Positions 1 through 6,211 of a DNA stretch of 6,211 nt are shown here, piece by piece. The stretch lies in assembly GCA_905201565.1 (NCBI GenBank), contig CAJKOS010000109.1:1-6211 (forward strand), in the 5' to 3' direction. This stretch comes from an uncultured Erysipelotrichaceae bacterium. Its GTDB lineage: Bacteria > Bacillota_I > Bacilli_A > Erysipelotrichales > Erysipelotrichaceae. The notes under the pieces are model-generated. The model ran no database searches, had not been told where the DNA came from, and saw only the letters and a program-made list of their open reading frames with translations. The translations under genes and the position numbers were made by a program. The first letter of the stretch is position 1. The number at the start of each line of letters is the position of its first letter.

Positions 1-1
1 T

Positions 2-2278
2 GAAGCAACCGGTCTATCGATTGGTGAAGTGATGGAATGTGAAGACATTCCAGATACCCACCTCCATGCGACTGTGACCCGTGTTGGTGACAAGCCGGAA
101 GACTATTACAAAATTGTATGTGGTGCACCTAACTGCCGCAAAGGACTTAAGGTCATCGTCGCACTTCCTGGGGCTGAGCTGCCAGGCGGCACGATCACGG
201 CCAAGCCATTGCATGGTTATGAATCCAATGGTATGTTATGCGCCCTCTATGAACTTGGTGTAAACAAGAAGGTGCTTTCTGAAAAGCAGGTCAATGGTAT
301 TGAAGAACTGCCGATGGATGCGCCGGTTGGTGAACGTGATGTGCTTGGCTATCTTGGTCTCGATGATGTGATTCTCGATGTATCGCTCACTCCAAACAGA
401 GCTGATTGTTCCAGCATGTGGAATATGGCAAAGGAAGTTGGTGCCATCCTCAACCGCAAGGTGACATGGCCTGATGTCAAAGGCAAGAGCGATTGTGGAG
501 AAGAAGGTGACTTCGTCATCAAAACAGAGACAGAGAAGTGTCCTGTTTACTTTGGTAAGGTCGTCAACCATGTCAAAGTAGGTCCTTCTCCTGACTGGAT
601 GAAGAAATACCTGCAGGCAGCAGGTATGAACTCCATCAATAATGTCGTCGATATTTCCAACTTCGTCATGCTCGAAACAGGTCAGCCTCTCCATTTTTAT
701 GACCTTTCCAAACTGCCGCATCACGAGATCACGGTTGTGGATGACAGAGCCATGAAGATGACCGCTCTTGATGGTGTGGAATTTGAAATTGAAAAGGGTG
801 ATATTCTCATCACAACCAACGGTGAAGCAACCGGTATTGCCGGCATCATGGGTGGTGAGGAATCCATGATCGATGAAAATACAACATCCATTCTCATTGA
901 AGCTGCTCACTTCAATCCGGTTTCTATCCGCAAGACAAGTATCCGCCTCAACCTGATCACCGAAGCTGCCCAGCGCTTCACAAAGGGTCTTGAACCACTT
1001 TCCATGATCAAGGCGGTAGACAGATCTGTGGATATGCTGGAAAGATACGCTGATGCGTCCGGTTTTGAAAAGACCATTGTGGCAGGACAGGAAGACTATG
1101 AGGAAAAGGTCATTGTCGAAACATTGTCTCATTGCAATGGACTTCTCGGCACAAACTTCACGATGGATGAAGTGACAGGTGTCCTTGAACGCCTTGACTT
1201 CAAACCGGAAGTAAATGGAGATGCCATCACATGTCATATTCCTTCCTATCGTACCGATATGGAAGGTCAGGCAGATGTTGATGAAGAAGTCATCAGACTG
1301 CTTGGCTATGATGACCTTGCCAGCACCTTGCCATGGATGGAACCAACAGTCGGCAAACTGTCTGATGCACAGAAGGCGAGAAGAGATCTTCGTGATATTC
1401 TGACCGGCTTTAACCTGCATGAGATTGTGACATATACGCTTGTCAGTGAGAAGTATGTGGAAGAAACATCCGTGCCTGTTGGTGAGGCAATTCCTCTTGC
1501 CATGCCGATGAGTGAAGCGAGAAAGTATATCCGCACAGGTCTTTTGAACAGTGTTTTGGAATGTGCACAGTATAATGAAGCACATGGCTCTCAGGATAAC
1601 AACTTCTTTGAAATTTCCAAAGTCTATGGACAGGGAAAGGAAGAAGAAAGGGTAGCGATCCTGCTCGATGGCATGCTTGAAAACGATCCGCTCTACAAGA
1701 AGACAGAAACTTCTGACTTCTATACGATGAAGGGCATTCTCATGACATGGCTTTCTAGATGTGGTTTTGCTAATGCAAGGGTGCGCCTCAAGGAAAACAC
1801 AAAGGATACATCTCACTTCCACCCATACCGTTCTGCAGAAGTGTATCTTGATGGCAAATACATCGGTATCTTTGGTGAAATTCATCCGGAATATGCTGCA
1901 CAGTTTGACCTCAAGTGCGTCATCTATGCAGAACTCCTTCTTGAACCGGTATTGGAAACAAAGGCTGGAAGACTCCGCTTTGTACCACTTGACCGCTATC
2001 CGGGTGTTTCCCGTGATCTTGCCCTTGTGGTAGACAAGAAGACAACAGCCCAGGAAATCCTTTCTGTTGTCACAAGAAACTCCGGAAAGATTGTCAAAGA
2101 TGCAAGCATCTTCGATGTCTATGAGGGTGAGCATATTGAAGAAGGCAAGAAGTCTGTAGCCCTCCATATTGTCTATCAGGCAAGTGACAGAACACTCAAG
2201 GAAGAAGACATCGCACCAGTACATGAACGTATTCTCAAACAGTTCAAAGAGAAACTCGGTGCAGAATTGCGTTCCTGA
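2..2278 (+). CDS. pheT: Phenylalanyl-tRNA synthetase beta subunit, 5'-truncated by the window edge
   Basis: Catalyses charging of tRNA-Phe with phenylalanine as part of the cytoplasmic alpha2-beta2 PheST enzyme. The frame is open from base 2, and 758 residues are visible before the TGA. Bacterial PheT is about 800 residues, so some 50-60 N-terminal codons lie to the left; the GTG and ATG at 29 and 32 are internal. Seen in order: the EMAP/OB-type tRNA-binding domain (KIVCGAPN, ALPGAELPGG, ESNGMLC); the VSLTPNRADC segment; the B3/B4 domain (NNVVDISNFVMLETGQPLHFYD); the GIAGIMGGEES segment; the B5 domain at about nt 1100-1335 with the acidic DVDEEVIRLLGYD stretch; a catalytic-like core; and a C-terminal FDX-ACB anticodon-binding domain from about nt 1975 (FVPLDRYPGVSRDLALVV). 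No internal stop or frameshift is visible. The usual DNA-contacting/tRNA-contacting 'HPxAD' stretch of the first domain is replaced by DTHLHA, a mild divergence. pheS is expected just upstream. Confidence 0.97.
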   Translation, partial: EATGLSIGEVMECEDIPDTHLHATVTRVGDKPEDYYKIVCGAPNCRKGLKVIVALPGAELPGGTITAKPLHGYESNGMLCALYELGVNKKVLSEKQVNGIEELPMDAPVGERDVLGYLGLDDVILDVSLTPNRADCSSMWNMAKEVGAILNRKVTWPDVKGKSDCGEEGDFVIKTETEKCPVYFGKVVNHVKVGPSPDWMKKYLQAAGMNSINNVVDISNFVMLETGQPLHFYDLSKLPHHEITVVDDRAMKMTALDGVEFEIEKGDILITTNGEATGIAGIMGGEESMIDENTTSILIEAAHFNPVSIRKTSIRLNLITEAAQRFTKGLEPLSMIKAVDRSVDMLERYADASGFEKTIVAGQEDYEEKVIVETLSHCNGLLGTNFTMDEVTGVLERLDFKPEVNGDAITCHIPSYRTDMEGQADVDEEVIRLLGYDDLASTLPWMEPTVGKLSDAQKARRDLRDILTGFNLHEIVTYTLVSEKYVEETSVPVGEAIPLAMPMSEARKYIRTGLLNSVLECAQYNEAHGSQDNNFFEISKVYGQGKEEERVAILLDGMLENDPLYKKTETSDFYTMKGILMTWLSRCGFANARVRLKENTKDTSHFHPYRSAEVYLDGKYIGIFGEIHPEYAAQFDLKCVIYAELLLEPVLETKAGRLRFVPLDRYPGVSRDLALVVDKKTTAQEILSVVTRNSGKIVKDASIFDVYEGEHIEEGKKSVALHIVYQASDRTLKEEDIAPVHERILKQFKEKLGAELRS

Positions 2279-2286
2279 TCATTATA

Positions 2287-2312
2287 GACACTGCATTGCG
2301 CAGTGTCTTTTA
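2287..2312 (+). terminator. Rho-independent terminator of pheT
   Basis: A perfect 8-bp stem GACACTGC / GCAGTGTC encloses the loop ATTGC and is followed by TTTTA. It starts 8 nt after the pheT stop codon. The position, perfect stem and short T run fit an intrinsic terminator for the rightward transcript, although the T run is short. A second hairpin 18 nt further on may back it up. Confidence 0.75.
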
Positions 2313-2323
2313 CATTACAGATG

Positions 2324-2354
2324 AAAAAATCACAGGAAACTGTGATTTTCTTTT
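2324..2354. terminator. Bidirectional terminator between convergent genes
   Basis: A perfect 10-bp stem AAAATCACAG / CTGTGATTTT (2326-2335 and 2340-2349) has a GAAA loop on the + strand. Read rightwards it ends in TTTTCTTTT. Read leftwards it begins about 7 nt after the stop of the - strand membrane-protein gene and ends in six Ts (complement of 2324-2329). It is therefore the obvious terminator of the leftward operon and a likely back-up for pheT. Confidence 0.85.
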
Positions 2355-2356
2355 GG

Positions 2357-4042
2357 TTATGCATGATGTCTTTTCTTGTAGAGCGTATAGCATGCAAAGA
2401 GCAGAAAGGAAATGACAGATATGATAATACTGCAATTTCTCAAAGGTGTGCTCTTGTAATAACACGTATATGTACCAGATGTTTCTGGAGTGAACGATAC
2501 AAGTCCATAATCATTTTGATAACATGAAATATCATTACCAGCTTCATCGACGATGGTATAACCCTTATACCATGTGCGTGGCAATACAATTTCTTTGTTT
2601 GTTGTTTCAGAATCAATGGTGAATTCCAGGGTGTTGTACTGCCTTTCAAAAGGAATGTCCGTTGGTTCCATGTTTTCATCCATGATGACAGGTGATAGTT
2701 CTCTATAGTCTGGGGAAGATAGTGGAAGATAATCACCTCCGGCCAGTTCTACCCGCATATAGGTTGCGGAATAATAAGGGTCTGTCAAAGCACCATCAGT
2801 AACATCTGACCAGGTCATGTCACTAGTCAAACCAAATGTGCGGCTTGTGACAGGCAGGACATGCCATATGCCTTCTATGACAAGCAGTGAAATGACAATG
2901 CTGTGCACTGCTTTTTTGTGGCATAGGTTTGTGAAAGCATATGCGGCAGGTATGGTTAATAACAACATGGACAACTGGATAAAGCGCCATGGAAATTGCA
3001 GGATGCGAAGAAATGACAACATATCCCACGGTATGATGTCTGATGGTAACAGCAGGAAGATGTAGCCTGGTACCATACAGGTTGTGATAAATGGTTTTTT
3101 CTCTTTTGCAAAGATGTAAAGTAATGGGGCAAATGTCAGGAAGTAACCAGGATTGACGAGCATCTGCTGATCATGTGACAGGGCTGTAGAGCTGTAACCA
3201 AATACGGTGGTGTTGGCAAAGTATTTCCACAGTGGTAATGCCCCATCTGCGAGGTCGCTTGTTGTACCGTAGTAATTGAGGTAATAGTCGTTGGAGGAAA
3301 GCTGTTCGAGCATTGGCAGTGTAAAGAACGCACTGAATAGAAATGAAAGGATGACAGCTTTGAAGACGGCTATGATGACTGCTTTTTTGAGATGGGAAAG
3401 GCGGATGAGGAAAAAGATACTGCATAGTATAACGGATAACAGGAAAGTGAGGTTATGCGTCAAGGCGAGGACTGTCAAGCTGAAACAGGCACATTTCCAT
3501 TGTTTTTCATCCTGTTCATAGAGCAGGATGTATATTCCTTCTAACAATATGGGAAGAAAGATCATTGCCTGTACTTCGCCAAGGGCACCACGGACATAGA
3601 CATCGGTGATGTGGTAGTTGGCAAAGGTATAGGCTGTTGCGGCTATGATGGCTGCGCTGTTTTTCTTTGTGATGCGATAGATCAGACACATCACAGCAAA
3701 TGCCGCAAACATTGTCTCGATGAAGATGACAAGCTTGTATGTGGCAGAAAGGGGAAGACCGGCAAGATGGATGAGGGCAGCTGGTGTTAACAGGATGTCC
3801 GCATAGAACAATGGACTTGTATAGCCAAAGCCATTGTTTTTATCCGGATAGATTGCCGGAAGAAAGTCCTTGTTTTCGATTGCCTTTGCCAGACCTTCTA
3901 TGCGGGAAAGGTGAAAGAAGGTGTCATGTTCAATGGGCAGCAAGTCCTTCATGAGATACGGAAGGGTGAAAAGGAGGGCAAGGATACAGGAGGCTAAGAG
4001 GAATACCAGTTTTGTTTTGTGTTTCTTTATCCAAAGTACCAT
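2357..4042 (-). CDS. Multi-pass GT-C-like membrane protein, PF10131 ('PTPS-related') / YfhO-like
   Basis: Probably a polyprenyl-phosphate-sugar-dependent glycosyltransferase, or a close non-catalytic relative, acting on the outer face of the membrane; no substrate can be named. The protein has 561 residues from the preferred ATG. After a first membrane helix (about residues 10-31) comes a loop with EHDTFFH (38-44), then GFGYTSPLFYADILL (71-85), RGALGE (151-156) and QFPWRF (349-354). These are hallmarks, as I remember them, of the family misnamed '6-pyruvoyl-tetrahydropterin synthase-related', with an acidic-His motif in the first outer loop as in GT-C enzymes. About ten further hydrophobic segments follow, then an outer beta-rich domain (about 400-531, with DYLPLSSPDYRE and LPRTWYKGYTI), a last helix (537-554) and a basic tail KKRHHA. 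The gene overlaps the upstream PMT-like gene by 16 nt, which implies translational coupling. An in-frame GTG at 4054 would add four residues, but the GGAG at 4054-4057 would then overlap the start codon, so ATG at 4042 is preferred. Family call fairly sure, function inferred. Confidence 0.85.
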   Translation of the reverse strand: MVLWIKKHKTKLVFLLASCILALLFTLPYLMKDLLPIEHDTFFHLSRIEGLAKAIENKDFLPAIYPDKNNGFGYTSPLFYADILLTPAALIHLAGLPLSATYKLVIFIETMFAAFAVMCLIYRITKKNSAAIIAATAYTFANYHITDVYVRGALGEVQAMIFLPILLEGIYILLYEQDEKQWKCACFSLTVLALTHNLTFLLSVILCSIFFLIRLSHLKKAVIIAVFKAVILSFLFSAFFTLPMLEQLSSNDYYLNYYGTTSDLADGALPLWKYFANTTVFGYSSTALSHDQQMLVNPGYFLTFAPLLYIFAKEKKPFITTCMVPGYIFLLLPSDIIPWDMLSFLRILQFPWRFIQLSMLLLTIPAAYAFTNLCHKKAVHSIVISLLVIEGIWHVLPVTSRTFGLTSDMTWSDVTDGALTDPYYSATYMRVELAGGDYLPLSSPDYRELSPVIMDENMEPTDIPFERQYNTLEFTIDSETTNKEIVLPRTWYKGYTIVDEAGNDISCYQNDYGLVSFTPETSGTYTCYYKSTPLRNCSIIISVISFLLFACYTLYKKRHHA

Positions 4043-6021
4043 GATGGAAACCACTCCAGGAAATGAATGTAGTCAATGGTTGTGCCAAAGCCTGCAGTAA
4101 CAGGCAGAAACATGACGAAGAGAAGCAGATATGCTGCTGTAAAGATGACAAAGCTGCGGTTGAACAGTTTTGCATTTCTCTTTTTGATCTCTTTTGCACA
4201 ATAGACGATGGCAAGGATGACAAACATGCTTGTCGGATAGAAGTGATAGGCAAATACACACCTTGAGACAAGCAATACCCATGGTCCAAGGGCTGTGAGG
4301 TAACCGATGACGATGATGAAGGCATTGGAACTTCTCTCTTTGATCATGTTGTATACACAATACAGGATTGCAGGTATGCCAGCCCATGTGAGCAATGGAT
4401 TCGAGAAGCAGGCAATGGTATGGGAAACACCGGTTTCCTGTACACCGCTGTAATACCAGATGGGACGGGCATCCACTAACCACATATACCATGTGGAGGA
4501 ATAAGGGTGGGTTGCCTTGAGGTTTGTGTGGTAGTTATACATATAGAGGTTCTGTTCCCAGACATTGGCAATGGACCATGTATCATTTCTCCAGACATGG
4601 TCCGGCAGATAGCTTAACCAATAGATCACTGCCGGGATGAGCAGGTAGAACAGGAAACACGAGAAAAAGGAAATGGTGAAGTATTTTGGGAATACAGAAA
4701 CGATGTGTTCTGCCACCTGTAGTTCTTCTCTCTGAAGGTCGTTTTGTTTCAGGAGTGCTTTTGCTTTGCGGTATTCTCTATAGCGGTTGAACCATGAAAC
4801 AAACAATATGATGGCAAGGCCTACAGCAGAGTAGCAGGCTGTCCACTTGGTGCTGATGGCAAGTCCCATCGAAATGCCACCGGCAAACAGAAGCCAGAGT
4901 GTTTTTCTGAATGGGGTGTCATAGAAACTTGTGTAATAGTAGCGTATCATCCAGTAGAACATAAGCAGGATGAAGAAGATGCTGAAGGGTTCGAGGGTTG
5001 CAATTCTCGAAGTTGTCAGGTGCATGAAGTCACCAGCGACCAGGATTGTGCCAAGGGCGCACAACTTTGTGTCTTTGAACATCCATTTGAGGATGACATA
5101 GAGCATCGGAATGATCATGATGCCAAACAGTGCTCCAGGGAGCCTGTAGACAAAGGGGCTCATACCAAACAAATGGATAAACAGGGCGATGATATTTGTG
5201 CCAAGCAGCGGATGGACAGAGGCATACATGTGCTGACCGTTCGCAACTTCCCATGCATTGCGCGGATGGTAGACTTCATCGAAGTAGGCTTCATCATAGT
5301 ACGTAGGATAGCGGACGACTTTGTCCTGTTCATCGATGACAAGTTCTGCCGGGTATTTGCCGGAACTGTTCTTGTCTTCATAGACAGAAACAGAAAGTGG
5401 TGTTTCACCTTCATTGAAGAAGGAAACTTCTGTCAGGGTCTGGTTTTTGCTTGCGGCAGTGATGCGGATGTATTTGTAGTTCCATTCGCCTTCGATAATC
5501 TGGTATTCATAGATGCTTCCTTTTTCGAGCACCGTGATTTCATTCCATGAGGAAAGGTCATTGGAACCATCAATGCGCATGCCATCTGTACCAAGCTGGT
5601 ATGTATCGGGGTTGGCGTTGTTATCACCTTCACCATAGATGACACTGATCTGCTTAAATGCAGTTTCTGCATCGAGCTGCAGGATGAAGGACTGGTTGGG
5701 CTGATTGCTCTCTGGCTGCCAGGTTGTGGTTGGAAAGACTGTGGAGCCAAGCCTTGTCAAAGATATGACACCATAGATCAAAGTTGCAGCAAGAATGACA
5801 AACCAGTCTTTCTTTGTGTAGTGCACCTTGCGGGACGGTTTGACAAAGGAAAGGGTGGAAGCAGGCTGCTTTTTGTCCTTAGTGTGTCCTGGAAGGTATG
5901 GGTATAACAGCTTTAAGGCGATCAGAATGAGAAGTGCCACCAGCAATAACATGGGCAGTTCTTCGTTTTGAAAGAGTAATATTCCGGCTTTTTTCATCAT
6001 GGTGTTATTATACGCCATCAT
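4027..6021 (-). CDS. PMT-family (GT39) phospholipid-carrier-dependent glycosyltransferase with discoidin-like insert
   Basis: A membrane enzyme expected to move a sugar from a polyprenyl-phosphate carrier to a surface protein or polymer. It has 664 residues from the first ATG. Two N-terminal helices (about 23-43 and 72-92) precede an extracytoplasmic segment (about 94-205) that resembles an F5/8 type C (discoidin) domain, with NYKYIRITAA and TEVSFFN near its end. Then come the PMT signatures: FDEVYH (247-252, likely catalytic D248/E249), HPLLG (270-274), PFVYRLPGALFG (289-300), SRIATLEPFSIFF (338-350), LAISTKWT (387-394), THPYSS (504-509), RPIWYY (519-524) and FAYHFYP (590-596), ending in FPSWYFG. 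About a dozen helices are likely, with a charged inner loop at about 411-445. The start is uncertain: no Shine-Dalgarno precedes ATG 6021, 6018, 6000 or 5997, while a TAG lies in frame just upstream. This is the first gene of a two-gene unit, overlapping the next one. Family is clear; sugar and acceptor are unknown. Confidence 0.93.
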   Translation of the reverse strand: MMAYNNTMMKKAGILLFQNEELPMLLLVALLILIALKLLYPYLPGHTKDKKQPASTLSFVKPSRKVHYTKKDWFVILAATLIYGVISLTRLGSTVFPTTTWQPESNQPNQSFILQLDAETAFKQISVIYGEGDNNANPDTYQLGTDGMRIDGSNDLSSWNEITVLEKGSIYEYQIIEGEWNYKYIRITAASKNQTLTEVSFFNEGETPLSVSVYEDKNSSGKYPAELVIDEQDKVVRYPTYYDEAYFDEVYHPRNAWEVANGQHMYASVHPLLGTNIIALFIHLFGMSPFVYRLPGALFGIMIIPMLYVILKWMFKDTKLCALGTILVAGDFMHLTTSRIATLEPFSIFFILLMFYWMIRYYYTSFYDTPFRKTLWLLFAGGISMGLAISTKWTACYSAVGLAIILFVSWFNRYREYRKAKALLKQNDLQREELQVAEHIVSVFPKYFTISFFSCFLFYLLIPAVIYWLSYLPDHVWRNDTWSIANVWEQNLYMYNYHTNLKATHPYSSTWYMWLVDARPIWYYSGVQETGVSHTIACFSNPLLTWAGIPAILYCVYNMIKERSSNAFIIVIGYLTALGPWVLLVSRCVFAYHFYPTSMFVILAIVYCAKEIKKRNAKLFNRSFVIFTAAYLLLFVMFLPVTAGFGTTIDYIHFLEWFPSWYFG
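4054..4057 (-). promoter_or_regulatory. Ribosome-binding site for the downstream membrane-protein gene
   Basis: GGAG read on the - strand lies 11 nt upstream of the ATG at 4042. It sits inside the last codons of the PMT-like gene (within its LEW codons). The spacing is slightly long, but it favours this ATG over the GTG at 4054, with which the motif overlaps. This arrangement is typical of translational coupling. Confidence 0.55.
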
Positions 6022-6079
6022 GTGGGGCAGAGGCTACTGCTATAGCTGTTATGCAATGTTGTGCTATGAGTAATCTGGC

Positions 6080-6108
6080 ATAATGTTTTACGTGTTTTTT
6101 GTTGTGAA
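6080..6108 (-). promoter_or_regulatory. Candidate promoter of the leftward glycosyltransferase operon
   Basis: On the - strand TTCACA (6103-6108, one mismatch to TTGACA) is separated by exactly 17 nt from CATTAT (6080-6085, two mismatches to TATAAT). Transcription would start near 6073 and give a leader of about 50 nt before ATG 6021. It is the best sigma-A-like match I found upstream of this operon, but the -10 box is only moderate. Confidence 0.4.
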
Positions 6109-6129
6109 TTGGCATGGATCTGCTATGAT
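6102..6129 (+). promoter_or_regulatory. Candidate rightward promoter with extended -10
   Basis: TTGTGA (6102-6107), a 16-nt spacer and TATGAT (6124-6129, one mismatch to TATAAT) preceded by TGC give an extended -10 (TGNTATGAT). Transcription would start near 6136 and run through the hairpin at 6159-6203. Its -35 overlaps that of the leftward candidate. The target gene would lie outside the window. Confidence 0.4.
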
Positions 6130-6142
6130 GAAGTAGCCGATA

Positions 6143-6156
6143 GTTTTATCTAAAAC
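6143..6156. repeat. Small palindrome next to the right-edge hairpin
   Basis: GTTTTA and TAAAAC are separated by TC, giving a perfect 14-nt inverted repeat that can form about five base pairs around a four-base loop. It directly abuts a run of five Cs (6156-6160; Gs on the other strand). It has no T tract, so it is unlikely to be a terminator. It may be part of the same element as the nested hairpin that follows. Confidence 0.45.
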
Positions 6157-6158
6157 CC

Positions 6159-6203
6159 CCAGCAGAATACTCCCACCTCTACAGGTGGTGAGATGAATGC
6201 TGG
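6159..6203. other. Nested 45-nt hairpin of unknown role (IS200/IS605-type end or regulatory leader)
   Basis: The outer stem CCAGCA / TGCTGG (6159-6164 and 6198-6203) encloses a purine-rich 5x5 internal loop (GAATA and ATGAA). Inside it are CTC / GAG with one bulged T (6189) and a perfect CCACCT / AGGTGG stem (6173-6178 and 6183-6188) closed by CTAC. Fifteen base pairs in 45 nt is unlikely by chance. Read on the - strand, the GAGGTGGGAGTATTC stretch resembles, from memory, the hairpins at the ends of IS200/IS605-family TnpB elements. Read on the + strand, AGGTGG could be a Shine-Dalgarno for ATG at 6193 or 6197 that the hairpin hides. I cannot choose between these from this window. Confidence 0.6.
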
Positions 6204-6211
6204 AATATGCT

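Noticed and set aside
1..835. An exact 13-nt repeat, TGAAGCAACCGGT, at 1-13 and 823-835
   Set aside because: Both copies encode Glu-Ala-Thr-Gly in the pheT frame at sites where the family has such residues. There are only two copies and no flanking similarity, so it is most likely chance.
236..2224. A 662-codon open frame on the - strand lying opposite pheT
   Set aside because: It is fully antisense to an unmistakable pheT. Its translation is rich in Cys, His and Phe, with no recognisable domain. Such long antisense frames arise from the codon bias of the real gene.
2303..2527. A 74-codon open frame on the + strand over the terminator region
   Set aside because: It starts inside the pheT terminator and runs antisense into the C-terminal end of the membrane-protein gene. 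It has no promoter or ribosome site and a low-complexity product.
4052..4054. GTG at 4054 as the start of the second membrane-protein gene
   Set aside because: The only ribosome-site-like sequence, GGAG at 4054-4057, would overlap this codon, whereas it is usable for the ATG at 4042.
4073..4492. Frames of 131 and 139 codons on the - strand within the PMT-like gene
   Set aside because: They are out-of-frame shadows of the PMT coding sequence, which carries the conserved motifs in its own frame.
5020..5550. A 176-codon open frame on the + strand inside the PMT-like gene
   Set aside because: It is antisense to a region where the PMT motifs are clear. Its product shows no family resemblance, and I saw no convincing ribosome site.
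6136..6211. Possible known small RNA or riboswitch (6S RNA, T-box, preQ1 and similar)
   Set aside because: I looked for the conserved sequence cores of these classes and found none, and the element is cut by the window edge. It is reported only as an unassigned hairpin.

Overview
The window suggests a low-to-moderate GC Firmicute. The pheT sequence, the AGGAGG-type ribosome site between the two membrane genes and the clostridial/erysipelotrichial style of the PMT-like protein all point that way. An Erysipelotrichales relative is my best guess, but nothing here proves the family. I see no tRNA, rRNA, CRISPR array or complete mobile element.

Layout: (1) Positions 2-2278, + strand, hold most of pheT, the beta subunit of phenylalanyl-tRNA synthetase. 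Its first roughly 50-60 codons lie left of the window, where pheS would normally be. (2) Positions 2279-2356 are a short convergent intergenic region with two hairpins, a pheT terminator and a second, probably bidirectional, one. (3) Positions 2357-6021, - strand, hold two overlapping genes read right to left. The first transcribed (4027-6021) is a PMT/GT39-type lipid-carrier-dependent glycosyltransferase with an extra discoidin-like segment near its N-terminus. The second (2357-4042) is a multi-pass GT-C-like membrane protein of the '6-pyruvoyl-tetrahydropterin synthase-related' (PF10131-type) / YfhO-like group. (4) Positions 6022-6211 are non-coding in the window. They hold candidate back-to-back promoters and, at the right edge, a 45-nt nested hairpin whose origin cannot be settled from this window.

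How the genes work together: pheT is housekeeping translation machinery and is probably unrelated to its neighbours. The two membrane genes are almost certainly co-transcribed and translationally coupled. Both look like enzymes that take sugars from a polyprenyl-phosphate carrier on the outer face of the membrane, so the pair probably decorates a surface polymer or protein. The acceptor and sugar cannot be read from sequence. The most open question is the right edge: the hairpin could be the end of an IS200/IS605-type TnpB element lying just outside, or a translation-controlling leader of a rightward gene.
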